Assembly: GCA_023428245.1 (NCBI GenBank)
Contig: JAEYYX010000101.1
Span: forward strand, 56,456 to 120,455
Origin: Pseudomonadota bacterium
Lineage (GTDB): Bacteria > Myxococcota_A > Polyangia > Polyangiales > Polyangiaceae
DNA: 64,000 nucleotides
Direction: 5' to 3'
In this document: positions 48,754-58,339 of the stretch, one piece after another
Layout of the letters: each line of letters opens with the position of its first letter
Numbering within the stretch: position 1 is the stretch's first letter
Translations under genes and position numbers: made by a program
Notes under the pieces: model-generated
The model's input: the letters and a program-made list of their open reading frames with translations, nothing else
Told to the model about the DNA's origin: nothing
The model's database searches: none

Positions 48754-51075
48754 GTGAAAAGCGCCGCCTTGGCCCGAACTCCGAGAGATCGCCCTGTTGA
48801 ACCTGCATTGCCCGGGTTCGAGGAGCCCGAGCGAGCCGTGCGGTTCGTCCGCGTGGCGCTGCCGGTGCCGCTCGGCAGAGCTTTCTCTTATACCCTGAGC
48901 GAGGAGCGATCCGTCTCGCCCGGAGCCCGCGTCGTCGTCGAGCTCGGCCGCCAAAAGTGCATTGGGGTGGCCCTGGAGACGACAGAAGCGCCTCCGCCGG
49001 ACGTCCCCCCCGCGAAATGGAAGCCAATCCTAGAGATCCTCGACGAACAGCCGATCTTGCCCCAAGAGCTCATGGAGTTCTTGAGGGAGCTCGCGAGATA
49101 TTACCTGGTGCCGATCGGTGAAGTGATGCGTCTGGCGCTCCCGGTCCTCGAGCGCAAACACGCCGCCCAGATCGAAAAAGCCCACGGGAAAAAACTCCGT
49201 GCCGCGGGGCGCCTCGTCCAGATGGCCCGAGCGCGTGACGACGTGGACAAGGAGCTTCCCCGCCTGAGCCCTCAAGCAACCACGCTCCTCGCGCAGCTCC
49301 GCGAGCAGGGTCCGGCGCCGGTCAAGACTCTGCAGGGAACGTTCAGGAGCGCCCGCACCATCGTCAAACGCCTCGCAGAGCTCGAGCTTGTCGAGCTCCA
49401 GGCAACGGCCGCGGAGGAAGAGGATCGCTTCTTCGCGGAAGACGTACCCAAGGACGAACCGAAGATCTTGAACGACGGCCAGGCTGCGGCCAGACGTGCG
49501 ATCACAGGCGCGCTCGAAGCAAGACATCCTGGGGCGTTTCTCCTCGACGGGGTCACAGCCAGCGGCAAGACCGAGGTCTACCTCCAGGCCGCGACTCGCG
49601 CCCTCGAGCTCGGGCGCGGTGTCCTCATCTTAGTCCCCGAAATTGCGCTCACTCCCCAGCTCATCGCGCGTTTCCGTGCCCGCCTCGGTGACGATATCGC
49701 CGCCGTCCACAGTGAGCTCACCGATAAGGCGAAGCTCTCGATGTGGCGCGGGATTCGCCAAGGAAAGCTGCGCGTCGTGGTCGGCGCGCGCAGCGCAATC
49801 TTCGCGCCGATTGTTGATCTTGGCCTCGTATGCGTCGATGAGGAGCATGACCCCTCCTACAAGCAGGAAGAGCGCGTTCGCTATCATGCGCGCGACATGG
49901 CGCTCCTCAGAGCGCGAAAGGCGAGCGCCGTGTGCGTACTCGGCTCCGCGACGCCGTCGCTCGCGAGTGAAGCTCTTGTTGCACGGAAAAAGCTCGTTCG
50001 GCTCGTGCTCCCCGAGCGGGCGCATTCCGGCGCCGAACTCCCCCAGATCGAGCTCATCGATCTCAAGCGTTTTGGCCCCGGACCGAGTCAAAGTCCCTTG
50101 ATTTCCTTGCCTTTGCATCGAGCAATCGAACAAGCTCTGAGCGAAGGCGGACAGACCATCCTCTTTCTGAATCGACGGGGTTTTGCGCCGAGCTACATCT
50201 GCGAAACCTGCGGCACGATTGCGACCTGTCCCGACTGCTCCGTAGCGCTCACTCTGCATCGGGCGAGCGGCGAGAGGCTTACCTGCCATTACTGCGGATT
50301 CTCCCGAGCGACCCTCAAGGTCTGCGACGAGTGCGGCCACTCGACGTTCCTGCTCGAAGGCGCAGGTACGGAGCAAATCGAGTCCATCATCGCCGAGTCA
50401 TTCCCGACCGCGCGTGTCGCTCGCCTCGATCGCGACGTAGCAGGTGGAACCAAGAGCGGACCGGTCCTCGACCTCATGCGCAAAGGTGAGGTCGATATTC
50501 TGGTGGGAACGCAGATGGTCACGAAGGGTCATGACCTTCCTCGTGTCACCTTGGTCGGCGTCTTGAATGCTGACACTGCGCTGAGCATGCCCGACTTTCG
50601 CGCCGCCGAGCGAACGTTTCAGCTCCTTGTGCAGGTCGCGGGCCGAGCGGGTCGCCACGACAGGCCCGGAAAGGTCCTCATTCAGACCCGAACCCCGGAT
50701 CACCCTGCGCTCCTCGCTGCAAAGAATCACGACGTGCGAGCTTTCGTGAGCACGGAGCTCGATTCGAGGCTCGAAGCGAACTTCCCTCCCTACGCGCAGC
50801 TAGCTCTGGTCCGCTTTGAAGGCGTCGACGAAATCAAGGTGCGCGACGAGTCGCATCGCATTGCCCGCGTCGCAAAGGCTCAAAGCCCCCTTGTCGAGAT
50901 CATGGGTCCCGCTCCAGCGCCCATCTCGCGCATTCAAAACCGTTTTCGTTATCGCTTCATGATTCGCTCGACGGAGCGCACACCACTTCGCGAAGCTCTG
51001 CTCAGTGTGGTGCGGGCGCCCGTGGTGTCCCAGGTGCGGATGTCCGTCGACATCGATCCTCAAAACATGCTTTAG
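48754..51075 (+). CDS. priA: Primosomal replication restart helicase PriA
   Basis: The 773-residue helicase restarts stalled replication forks. It has the 3'-DNA-binding domain (FVRVALPVPLGRAFSYTL), winged helix, Walker A GVTASGKTEVY, Walker B VCVDEEHD, and the zinc-binding region with CETCGTIATCPDC and CHYCGFSRATLKVCDECGH supplying eight Cys. The helicase motifs continue with GTEQIESII, GTQMVTKGHD and QVAGRAGR. The start is a GTG at 48754. Length and motif order are normal. It is divergent from the DUF3634 gene. Confidence 0.96.
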   Translation: MKSAALARTPRDRPVEPALPGFEEPERAVRFVRVALPVPLGRAFSYTLSEERSVSPGARVVVELGRQKCIGVALETTEAPPPDVPPAKWKPILEILDEQPILPQELMEFLRELARYYLVPIGEVMRLALPVLERKHAAQIEKAHGKKLRAAGRLVQMARARDDVDKELPRLSPQATTLLAQLREQGPAPVKTLQGTFRSARTIVKRLAELELVELQATAAEEEDRFFAEDVPKDEPKILNDGQAAARRAITGALEARHPGAFLLDGVTASGKTEVYLQAATRALELGRGVLILVPEIALTPQLIARFRARLGDDIAAVHSELTDKAKLSMWRGIRQGKLRVVVGARSAIFAPIVDLGLVCVDEEHDPSYKQEERVRYHARDMALLRARKASAVCVLGSATPSLASEALVARKKLVRLVLPERAHSGAELPQIELIDLKRFGPGPSQSPLISLPLHRAIEQALSEGGQTILFLNRRGFAPSYICETCGTIATCPDCSVALTLHRASGERLTCHYCGFSRATLKVCDECGHSTFLLEGAGTEQIESIIAESFPTARVARLDRDVAGGTKSGPVLDLMRKGEVDILVGTQMVTKGHDLPRVTLVGVLNADTALSMPDFRAAERTFQLLVQVAGRAGRHDRPGKVLIQTRTPDHPALLAAKNHDVRAFVSTELDSRLEANFPPYAQLALVRFEGVDEIKVRDESHRIARVAKAQSPLVEIMGPAPAPISRIQNRFRYRFMIRSTERTPLREALLSVVRAPVVSQVRMSVDIDPQNML

Positions 51076-51181
51076 AAGCCGGTTCTCCCCCAGGAGAGAA
51101 AAGTTCAACGGGAGCGCCCCCCGGCGGACGCATTCCTTCAGAAAAGTTCACGCACCCCCCGATCGTGTTACGCTAGCGGCG

Positions 51182-53467
51182 GTGCTCTTTCTCCGGCAGG
51201 TCCATGCCTCCCTTCTCGTCATCTCGTCCCTCGCGAGCTGTGGTCGACAGGACCTCGATCCAGCGCGTTCCGAGCGGCCCAAGCCTACGATGGGAATCCC
51301 CGAGGCTCGCGCCCTGCCCGACCATGAACAAGGAGAAAGGGACGACTCTGGTCGGCGCACCGACAAAGCGCTCTCGGAAGTTCGGAGTGCCTTCCTCGCA
51401 CAAGAGTATGCAAACGCCGAGGTGCGACTCCGGGCTTTGCCAGAAGAGCTCGGGAAGCTCCCCGAGATCCAGCTCGCCCGCGCCCTCGCCGAGTTCGAGC
51501 TCAAGAAGTTTCACGTAGCCTTCGAGACCCTCGACGCCCTTTCATCGCAAGATCTCACGTTTTTGAAAGAAGTCCGCGAGCTTCGCGAGAAGCTCGTCCT
51601 CGAAAGCCGAGATCCGCGCCTCGCTCGGCTCCATTTCGGAGACCGGACCGATCTCTTGGCGCTCGTCAGGAGGGCACAGTTCGAGCAGGAGGCCGGGCAC
51701 GACGAAGAGGCGGAAAGGCTCATCGAGCTCGCGCTCAAGCAGCACCATAAGGCACAGAAAGGCCAGGCGCTCCTCGCGGAGGCCTATCTGCTCAGGGCCT
51801 CCCTCAGAACAGCTCGCGGTCTCTCGCGAGAGGCCCTCGCCGACTATCGGGAGGTTCTGGTTCGCTTCCCACTGACCAAAGGTGCCGAAGTCGGACGAGA
51901 GGCGCTCGCTGCCGCGCCGGCTCGAGAGAAGCTCAAGCTCAGTGACTATGAGAAGCGAGCTGATCTTTTCGGCAAACGCGGGCTCCCGTCGAACATTGAA
52001 CAAGACCTCGCGGCCATGAAGAAAGAGCTAGGAGTCAAGACGACCCCGCTCAGCTTTCAAATCGCGCTCGCCTTCGCCCGCTTCAACTCCCGCCGCGACC
52101 AGCGCCAGGCCGCCGCCGAGTTCCTGCGCCTCGCGCTTCGCGGCGACGACCGCGCCGGAGAATACCTCTACTACCGCGCTCGCGCGTTGGCGCGGGCTTA
52201 CGAAATTGACGCGGCCGTCGACGCCTACGACAAGGCGTCGCGCAAGAAGGGGCCTCTCGCCGAAAGAGCCCTCTACCAGGCCGCCCGCTTGCTCGCGATC
52301 GACGGTCGACCCGCCGAGGCCACAGAGCGCTACCGACGCTACCTCGCCCGGTACGGAAAGAAGGCCGCTTCGGGCAAAGAGGCCGCCTTCGGAGCGGCAC
52401 TCACCTCCCTCGCCCTCGGCGCGAACGACGCTGCTCTGAAACACCTCAGCGAACTCGAGCGTGAGACCAAAGATCCTCGCGGCAAAGCCCAACTGCTTGA
52501 GCTCACAGGCATTGCTCACAATAACAAGGAGCGGAAGCAGGAGGCTGCGATCGCTTTCTCCACAGCGATCCAGCTCGAGCCCTTCTCTCTTCCGGCAAGC
52601 TTCGCCCGAGCCCGGCTCGCGCTCCTCGGCGAGCCAGGCTCAGAGCTCCCAAGGGGTCCCGCGCCTCCTCGCTCGGACGAGAGCTTCGTCTTCGAGCTTC
52701 CGAGCCGCGCAGCGCGACTTCAAAAGCTCGGGCTCGATACATGGGCGGAAGGTGCGCTCAGGGAAAGCGAGGCCGAGGTGCGGCGAACCTACGGAGCGCG
52801 AGCCGACGAAGCCTTATGCGCAATGTATGGCTCACTCGGGACCGCCGAACGGCGCTATCAAGTCGCTCAAACCGCAGCGAAGTCCGAAGTTCTTCACCGC
52901 CTGCCCACGGAAAATGAAGTCTGGCAATGGCATTGTGCGTTCCCTCGCCCCTACGAGGCGGACGTCGACCGAGCCTCCCGGGAGCACAAGACCCCGAAGG
53001 CGCTCATCTACGCCATCATGCGCCAGGAGAGCGCCTTCAAGCCCGCTGTCGTCTCTCCAGCGGGTGCGGTCGGACTCATGCAGCTCATGCCCGAGACCGC
53101 GCGCCAGATCGGAAAACACCTTGGGCGCCCGGACCCGTCCCTCGCTCTCCGTCTCCCCGCCGAGAACATTTCTTACGGGGCCTATTACCTGAGCCACCTT
53201 CTCGAACACTTCAGCGGAAATCTCGTGTTCGCCGTCGCCGCTTACAACGCGGGTCCGAACGCTGTGAAGAGTTGGCTCACAACCAAGAAGAAGCCACCGC
53301 TCGACATCTTCGCAGCCCAAATCCCCTTCGCGGAGACTCGCAACTACGTCTACCGTGTCCTCGGCAACTTCGCTCGCTACAGCTACCTTGAGACGGGCGA
53401 CCCCGGGGCCCTACAGCTTTCCCTCGAGATCGACATCGACGCAGAGACGCTGTCCTCGACGTTCTAG
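51182..53467 (+). CDS. Slt-type lytic transglycosylase lipoprotein with superhelical TPR domain
   Basis: The 761-residue envelope enzyme has a short signal peptide with lipobox SLASC, a very long alpha-helical superhelix (residues ~60-560, repeats such as YRRYLARYGKK and AFSTAIQLEP), and a C-terminal goose-lysozyme-like domain with the catalytic Glu in MRQESAFKPAVVSPAGAVGLMQLMPETA, then AAYNAGPNAV and RNYVYRVLGNF. It cleaves glycan strands to 1,6-anhydroMurNAc ends, as Slt70 does. GTG 51182 is chosen since longer readings overlap priA and lack a signal peptide. Confidence 0.9.
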   Translation: MLFLRQVHASLLVISSLASCGRQDLDPARSERPKPTMGIPEARALPDHEQGERDDSGRRTDKALSEVRSAFLAQEYANAEVRLRALPEELGKLPEIQLARALAEFELKKFHVAFETLDALSSQDLTFLKEVRELREKLVLESRDPRLARLHFGDRTDLLALVRRAQFEQEAGHDEEAERLIELALKQHHKAQKGQALLAEAYLLRASLRTARGLSREALADYREVLVRFPLTKGAEVGREALAAAPAREKLKLSDYEKRADLFGKRGLPSNIEQDLAAMKKELGVKTTPLSFQIALAFARFNSRRDQRQAAAEFLRLALRGDDRAGEYLYYRARALARAYEIDAAVDAYDKASRKKGPLAERALYQAARLLAIDGRPAEATERYRRYLARYGKKAASGKEAAFGAALTSLALGANDAALKHLSELERETKDPRGKAQLLELTGIAHNNKERKQEAAIAFSTAIQLEPFSLPASFARARLALLGEPGSELPRGPAPPRSDESFVFELPSRAARLQKLGLDTWAEGALRESEAEVRRTYGARADEALCAMYGSLGTAERRYQVAQTAAKSEVLHRLPTENEVWQWHCAFPRPYEADVDRASREHKTPKALIYAIMRQESAFKPAVVSPAGAVGLMQLMPETARQIGKHLGRPDPSLALRLPAENISYGAYYLSHLLEHFSGNLVFAVAAYNAGPNAVKSWLTTKKKPPLDIFAAQIPFAETRNYVYRVLGNFARYSYLETGDPGALQLSLEIDIDAETLSSTF

Positions 53468-53491
53468 GTGCCCTGAAGTCACCTCAGATCG

Positions 53492-53523
53492 GAGCGAACG
53501 GCAGGACTGATCGCCGTTCGCTC
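53492..53523. terminator. 11-bp hairpin between slt-type and Cys-rich lipoprotein genes
   Basis: GAGCGAACGGC (53492-53502) pairs perfectly with GCCGTTCGCTC (53513-53523) across a 10-base loop, in the gap between two converging genes. It lacks a U-tract and would serve both strands. Confidence 0.65.
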
Positions 53524-53582
53524 GTCTCACCGAATCATCGCGCTCCGCCCCTCGCAAAGCGAGCGGCGCACGCATCCCTCAC

Positions 53583-56369
53583 TCAGTCGGCCGCTTCGAG
53601 AGTAATGCGCTGGCGGTATTGGTAGCTCGATGCGCCGACGTAGAAACTCGTGCCAGGGGTCGCCGTCGAGACGTAGCCATTCTCGACCCGGGCAAAGCTT
53701 TCGAACAAAGTGCTCGCGGTTGCTCGATAATAGGTATAGGTGCCGTTACCGCTCACGCGCACACCAATCGCATAATAATATCCAGGTTCAAGCGCCACGT
53801 CCATCGCACCCGAGCTCACATAGCTGTTCGAGGGAGAAGCGGTGAGGAGCCTTTCGAAGACCCGTTCGTAGTACCCCTCGGAACTCGCCATACGGTAGAC
53901 ATAGAAGGTGAACTGACTCGTTCCGCTCGTCGAAAAGTATTGCTCGATCTCGGTGAGTTTGCGGGCACTTCGGACGCTGTAGCGGTTGACGTATGCAGCT
54001 GTTGTGTTCGTAGAGTAGCCTGTCGATGCCTCTGCGATCGTGAGCACTTCAGAGTCGACACACTCCTGCTTGTTACAGATCTTGCCTGTCGCCGAACAAT
54101 CCTCGCCCGGAGACAGGAAGCCGCCACCGTACGCGTCACAGGTAGCCAGCGTCTCTCCGTTACACGTTGGTTGGTTCGCAGCGCAGAGGTCAGGCGCGCA
54201 AACGGCTGACTGTCCGGAATCGTCGCAATAGGTCAGCCCCGTGCATTCCGATGCGCTACCCCAAGCTGTCCCCGTCGCATTGCAGGTTTGGCGCTTGTTC
54301 TCAAAGCACCTGGTGCTGCCTGCATCGCAAACGACGGTCGTGCAAGCACCTCCGACGCACACTTCGCCCACCGGGCATGGGGTGCCTTCATCCACGGCCC
54401 CCGAACCGTCCTCCGCGCACACCGAGACGTTCGCTCCACTGCAGACCGCGACGCCTGCGCTACAAATGTCCGCATAGCACGCTCCGCTCCTACAGAACTG
54501 CGCCGCTGTGCACGTCTGATAGAGCGAGTTCGTTGTTCCATCACTGCCGCATCTGTAACCGTTCCCATTCAGACAGTAGAACGTGCTAGGACTGCAAATC
54601 ACGGGAAGACAGCTTCCGCTCACGCAGGTCTCGTCCTCGGGGCACTCCTCGAACAGATCGTAACCGGAACCATTAGCGCGACAGCTGCTCACATCCTTCC
54701 CAGTGCAGCTGCGAGCTCCAGCAACGCACACGTCTAGCTGACAGGTGGCTGTCTTGCCATTTTCGTAGCAAAAGTAGGACTCAGCGCAGGTTGCCACGAG
54801 CCCGCCCCAGGCCGAGCCGTTGTCGACGCAGTGGCGCACATTCCCATCGTCATCGCAGGCTCGCTCGCCGAGGCACACCCGCTCACGACAGGTTCCCTCA
54901 AAGCAGGTCTTGCCTTGGTTAGTGCAGTTCTGGGCACCATTCGCTAAGCCGATACCGTTCGCATTACAGGTTCCCGCCGAGTTCCCGATGCACGCCTTCT
55001 CGTTCGGGGTGCAGGTCATATCGACGCAGCTCCCACCGTCGCCGTCCTCTACGCAAGTCTGAGTCTCGTTGCACTCTTCTATGATAGCCCTGCCCCAGCC
55101 GCCTACACACGCGTAAAGGGCATTGTCGAGGCAGTGGAACGTTTCGTTTCCCGGGCAAATCCGAGGCTTGCAAATTCCTTGGTGGCAAACCGCCTCGTCG
55201 CCGCAGTCCTCATCCTCATAGCCCGAGCCGTCGTCGGCGCAGGTTCTCACAGCGTTTCCTTCGCAGACCGTAGTTCCCTCCGCGCAGCTGTCCGGCTCGC
55301 ATTTCCCCGTATTTTTCCCGCAATAGCTGGTGCTGGGACAGGACTCCGCGAGTGTCAGCGCCGTGCCCAGCGGATCGCAGACGAACGACGCTCCGCCTTC
55401 GCAGCGATACTCGTTCGGGCTACAAACGACGTCGACGCACTGATTCCGATCCGGGTCGCAGACTCCACCCATCTGAGCACAATCGACAGTCGTCGTCGAA
55501 AGACCGTCCGCCGAGCAAACGGAGAGCTCTTTGGTATCAGCGCACTCAGCCGATCCAGGGGAGCACACCCAAGGCTCACAGAGCGCGGACGTCTCCTTCT
55601 GAACGCAGGTTGAGTAAAAACCACACTCAATGGAGGAATACGTGCTGCCATTGGGCGCGCAAACCAGCACAGTGTCGCCCGACACATACCTGTCGTGACA
55701 GGTCATTTCACCCGCCGGGCAGACGTCCTGGGCGCACTTGCCCCCACCGCAATAGTAGGCCTCGGGGCAGTCCGCGTCGCGCAAACATTCGACACAGTAG
55801 GACGCTTCTCGATTACAGAGCAGACCTTCCGCCACACATTCCTTATCGGAGGCGCACTTGGCCTTGCAGGTGTCCTCGACGCACAGCTCTTCCTCACTGC
55901 AATCCGAATTCGTGACGCACTCGACGCAGTAGCCTCGTGGGACGTCACAAACATTCCCTTCGGGACAGTCCCGAGAGTTGACGCAGGGATCGACTTTCTC
56001 GCACGTTTCGTTCGAGCAACGTGCACCCTTTCCGCAATCCTCGTCCTTGAGACATACGACGCAATGGCGAGCTGCGACGTCACAGATGGGCTGCGCTGAC
56101 GTGCACTGCTCACCCGATTCGCATTCCTTCAGAGGAACGCAGGCGCGGTCATGACAGCGCTGTTCCGCCCCACAGTCGCGGTCGAACTCACACTCCACGC
56201 AGCCGCGGAGCGCATCGCAGATAGGCGCATCCTCCCTGCAGTCCTCATTCTTTTCACAGGCGTCCGTCGGGTTCGGGAATGGCTTGGATTCTCCTGGTTC
56301 ACCGCCGCAGGCCCCCATTGCGCCCACGACCACCACAACAGCAAACAATGATTTGAACGACAGCTTCAC
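53583..56369 (-). CDS. Giant Cys-rich repeat lipoprotein, 928 aa
   Basis: The product has a signal peptide with lipobox AMGAC. Residues ~30-230 consist of short disulfide repeats of the type C-x4-DC-x5-C-x6-C-x2-C (for example CEKNEDC...CDALRGCVEC), similar to metazoan dickkopf/granin-like knots. Residues ~230-770 hold about nine longer modules of the form CxxG...C.gn....C..dGsg...C...C..g.C....C. The last ~150 residues lack Cys and are rich in Tyr/Ser beta strands (YYYAIGVRVSGNGTYTYYRA), like a carbohydrate- or surface-binding sandwich. It is presumably exposed on the cell surface. The GTG at 56369 is preferred, behind AAGGGG. The ligand is unknown. Confidence 0.75.
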   Translation of the reverse strand: MKLSFKSLFAVVVVVGAMGACGGEPGESKPFPNPTDACEKNEDCREDAPICDALRGCVECEFDRDCGAEQRCHDRACVPLKECESGEQCTSAQPICDVAARHCVVCLKDEDCGKGARCSNETCEKVDPCVNSRDCPEGNVCDVPRGYCVECVTNSDCSEEELCVEDTCKAKCASDKECVAEGLLCNREASYCVECLRDADCPEAYYCGGGKCAQDVCPAGEMTCHDRYVSGDTVLVCAPNGSTYSSIECGFYSTCVQKETSALCEPWVCSPGSAECADTKELSVCSADGLSTTTVDCAQMGGVCDPDRNQCVDVVCSPNEYRCEGGASFVCDPLGTALTLAESCPSTSYCGKNTGKCEPDSCAEGTTVCEGNAVRTCADDGSGYEDEDCGDEAVCHQGICKPRICPGNETFHCLDNALYACVGGWGRAIIEECNETQTCVEDGDGGSCVDMTCTPNEKACIGNSAGTCNANGIGLANGAQNCTNQGKTCFEGTCRERVCLGERACDDDGNVRHCVDNGSAWGGLVATCAESYFCYENGKTATCQLDVCVAGARSCTGKDVSSCRANGSGYDLFEECPEDETCVSGSCLPVICSPSTFYCLNGNGYRCGSDGTTNSLYQTCTAAQFCRSGACYADICSAGVAVCSGANVSVCAEDGSGAVDEGTPCPVGEVCVGGACTTVVCDAGSTRCFENKRQTCNATGTAWGSASECTGLTYCDDSGQSAVCAPDLCAANQPTCNGETLATCDAYGGGFLSPGEDCSATGKICNKQECVDSEVLTIAEASTGYSTNTTAAYVNRYSVRSARKLTEIEQYFSTSGTSQFTFYVYRMASSEGYYERVFERLLTASPSNSYVSSGAMDVALEPGYYYAIGVRVSGNGTYTYYRATASTLFESFARVENGYVSTATPGTSFYVGASSYQYRQRITLEAAD

Positions 56370-56650
56370 TCCAGCACCCCTTACCTTGCGGCCGCGCACG
56401 CCGCACAAGACCGCGGAAGCTAGAGGAAGCGAGCGTTCTCCGCTACCCAAAGCCGCGATTCTTTAACTTTCAACTAGTTGCGGACGCTCCACTGCCAAAG
56501 CGGCCCGACGAACGTAAGGAATCGGGCCACAAGCGCTGAGAAGGCCACCCCTCGGAGGCCGCATCAGCGGAAGGCTCGATTGAGCACTCGTAGGCCCGAC
56601 CTCGCGGACCCTACACGGACCCCCTATAGATCTCAGCAGCGCGCGACCCC

Positions 56651-56893
56651 ATGTCCGATCAGCAACCCCGAAATCCCCTGCACGGCGTGACCTTAAAGGC
56701 GCTCGTCGAGGACCTGGTCGAACACTATGGGTTCGAGGAGCTTGGCAAGCGGGTCAAAATTCGCGCCTTTCAATTTGAGCCGAGTGTGAGCTCCGCCCTC
56801 AAGTTTCTTCGTCGCACCCCTTGGGCTCGCGCTGAGGTCGAAGCGCTCTACCTCGGCCTGCTCAAGGAGCGAAAGAGCCGCGACAACACTTGA
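56651..56893 (+). CDS. VF530-type DNA-binding protein (DUF2132)
   Basis: The 80-residue product reads NPLHGVTLKALVEDLVEHYG, FEELGKRVKIRAFQFEPSVSS, ALKFLRRTPWARAEVEALYL, a near-perfect match to the VF530/DUF2132 family (named after a Vibrio protein), small helical proteins suggested to bind DNA. The role in the cell is not known. It stands alone and is followed by a strong bidirectional terminator. Confidence 0.88.
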   Translation: MSDQQPRNPLHGVTLKALVEDLVEHYGFEELGKRVKIRAFQFEPSVSSALKFLRRTPWARAEVEALYLGLLKERKSRDNT

Positions 56894-56900
56894 ACCTCAC

Positions 56901-56950
56901 AAAGAACGAAGGAGCTCAGGTCAACACCTGAGCTCCCTAACGTGTTCTTT
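56901..56950. terminator. Bidirectional intrinsic terminator
   Basis: GGAGCTCAGGT (56911-56921) and ACCTGAGCTCC (56926-56936) make a perfect 11-bp stem with loop CAAC. Outer arms AAAGAACG (56901-56908) and CGTGTTCTTT (56941-56950) extend it and provide A/U tracts on both sides, so it works for the VF530 gene and for the convergent outer-membrane protein gene. Confidence 0.85.
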
Positions 56951-57005
56951 AGCGTCTTGCTGCGAAAAGCGGGAACGCCTCGGGGACCACGGTTCCCGAG
57001 AGGGA

Positions 57006-58067
57006 TCAGGGCGTCCGGAAGCCGATGTACGGGCCGATGAAGACCTGTGTCCCTCGGAAGAGCGTAATGTCCTCAAGCACCGTCCCGATCTCAGGCGGAA
57101 TTCCGAGACCGCTCAGGTCCGGGCGAATTGTCACGTCCGGCGCGAACTCGACCCAGCCATACACGCCAACCTGGATGAACTTGAGGAGCGAGAGCGCGAG
57201 ATCGAACCTGATCATGGACGCGAAGTAATTCTCGAAGGAACCGTCGGCGAGGTTCAGGTTCGTAAAGATACCACGACCGATCACACCCACGCCCACGGCG
57301 CCGGTGACTCCGACGTTCCCGGGGTCGTAGAAGCCGCGAATACTCGCGCCTGCGCCCGCGCCCGCTCGCCCAATCTGAGTTCCGTCGCCGAACTTCGGGA
57401 GCTCGACGACATCGCCAAAGCTGAGCCGCGCGTAGGAGTAGTCGGCAGCCCCGAACAGGAACCCTTCCGCACCGATGTACTTGCCACGGATACCGAGCTG
57501 GCCCTCGAGGGCACCGCCGATCGGACTTTGGACGGCGCACTGAGCCGCGACCGTCTGGCCAGCGAAAGAAGCGCTCGGGCAGGTCGCAGCCCATTGATGA
57601 GTGGTGGAGGTTCCGAACGCGAACACGCCAGCGCCGCCGACGTAGATGCGTGCCACACTCTCCTGACGCTCTCGCTTCGTCCTTGGGGGCAACACAGCTT
57701 CTGGAGGAAGCGCCGGAGCAGGTGCGGGCTCCTCGACCGCGGAAGGCGGAGACGGAGGCGGAGGCGCTTCGACCTCGGCGGGGGCCTCCGCGGGGGCCTC
57801 GGACGGTGCTTCGACTGCCACCCCTTCACTCGGAGCTTCGGTCGGCTCGCCCGCCGGTGCATCTCCTGGGGTCTGTTCGGCGTCGGGGAAAGCGGCAACC
57901 GAAGGCGCACCATCCGCAGGCGGCGCAGATGCGTTCGGTTCTGGTGTCGCCGCGACCGGAGGAGGGGGAGGGACTTGCGCGTCTTGTGCGAACGCACTTC
58001 CGTAGGTCGAGAGCGTCAGCCCGAGAACCGGCGCGAACCAAGAGCGTCGCGATCGAACGATAGCCAT
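57006..58067 (-). CDS. Outer-membrane protein with Pro/Ala/Glu-rich linker
   Basis: The 353-residue product has a signal peptide ending AFAQ, then about 110 residues very rich in Pro, Ala and Glu (for example EAPSEAPAEAPAEVEAPPPP), and a C-terminal domain with glycine/aromatic strands such as GGALEGQLGIRGKYIGAEGFLFGAADYSYARLSF and VFIGPYIGFRTP. This looks like an 8- to 10-strand barrel attached to a flexible, perhaps wall-spanning, linker. No family is recognised. The ATG at 58067 gives the signal peptide directly. A disulfide is possible between the Cys of CPSASFAGQTVAAQC. Confidence 0.6.
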   Translation of the reverse strand: MAIVRSRRSWFAPVLGLTLSTYGSAFAQDAQVPPPPPVAATPEPNASAPPADGAPSVAAFPDAEQTPGDAPAGEPTEAPSEGVAVEAPSEAPAEAPAEVEAPPPPSPPSAVEEPAPAPALPPEAVLPPRTKRERQESVARIYVGGAGVFAFGTSTTHQWAATCPSASFAGQTVAAQCAVQSPIGGALEGQLGIRGKYIGAEGFLFGAADYSYARLSFGDVVELPKFGDGTQIGRAGAGAGASIRGFYDPGNVGVTGAVGVGVIGRGIFTNLNLADGSFENYFASMIRFDLALSLLKFIQVGVYGWVEFAPDVTIRPDLSGLGIPPEIGTVLEDITLFRGTQVFIGPYIGFRTP

Positions 58068-58244
58068 GAGGGCACCCATAACCTGGTACAACGTCCGGTA
58101 GAACCCGCGGATTAACCTTTTAGGCCGCGGTAGGCCTCCACTCAGCAGATATGGAAGTGCGGCGCGGGGCTCGAGAGCCAGCTGCTCAAAAAGCGCGATC
58201 ATCTACGCGAACGGCAGCGGGGAGCGTAGTAGATGCGCACGGGA

Positions 58245-58260
58245 GCTCCTTGACAGGAGC
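58245..58260. promoter_or_regulatory. Small dyad overlapping a TTGACA box upstream of BI-1 gene
   Basis: GCTCCT-TGAC-AGGAGC is a perfect 6-bp dyad enclosing TTGACA (58250-58255), about 85 bases before the BI-1 start. A weak -10 (near 58272-58277, ATTTAT) follows. It may be a regulated promoter; support is modest. Confidence 0.3.
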
Positions 58261-58339
58261 AAAGCGGCGTCCGATTTATGGAGGTTTTGTGCCGGAATTC
58301 CTTGCACCGCAGGGGTAGCCGGGCTTCGCTTCCCAAATA

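Noticed and set aside
58265..58290. Sigma54-type promoter before the BI-1 gene (TGCCGG ... TTGCA)
   Set aside because: The GG and GC elements are 8 bases apart instead of the required 10.
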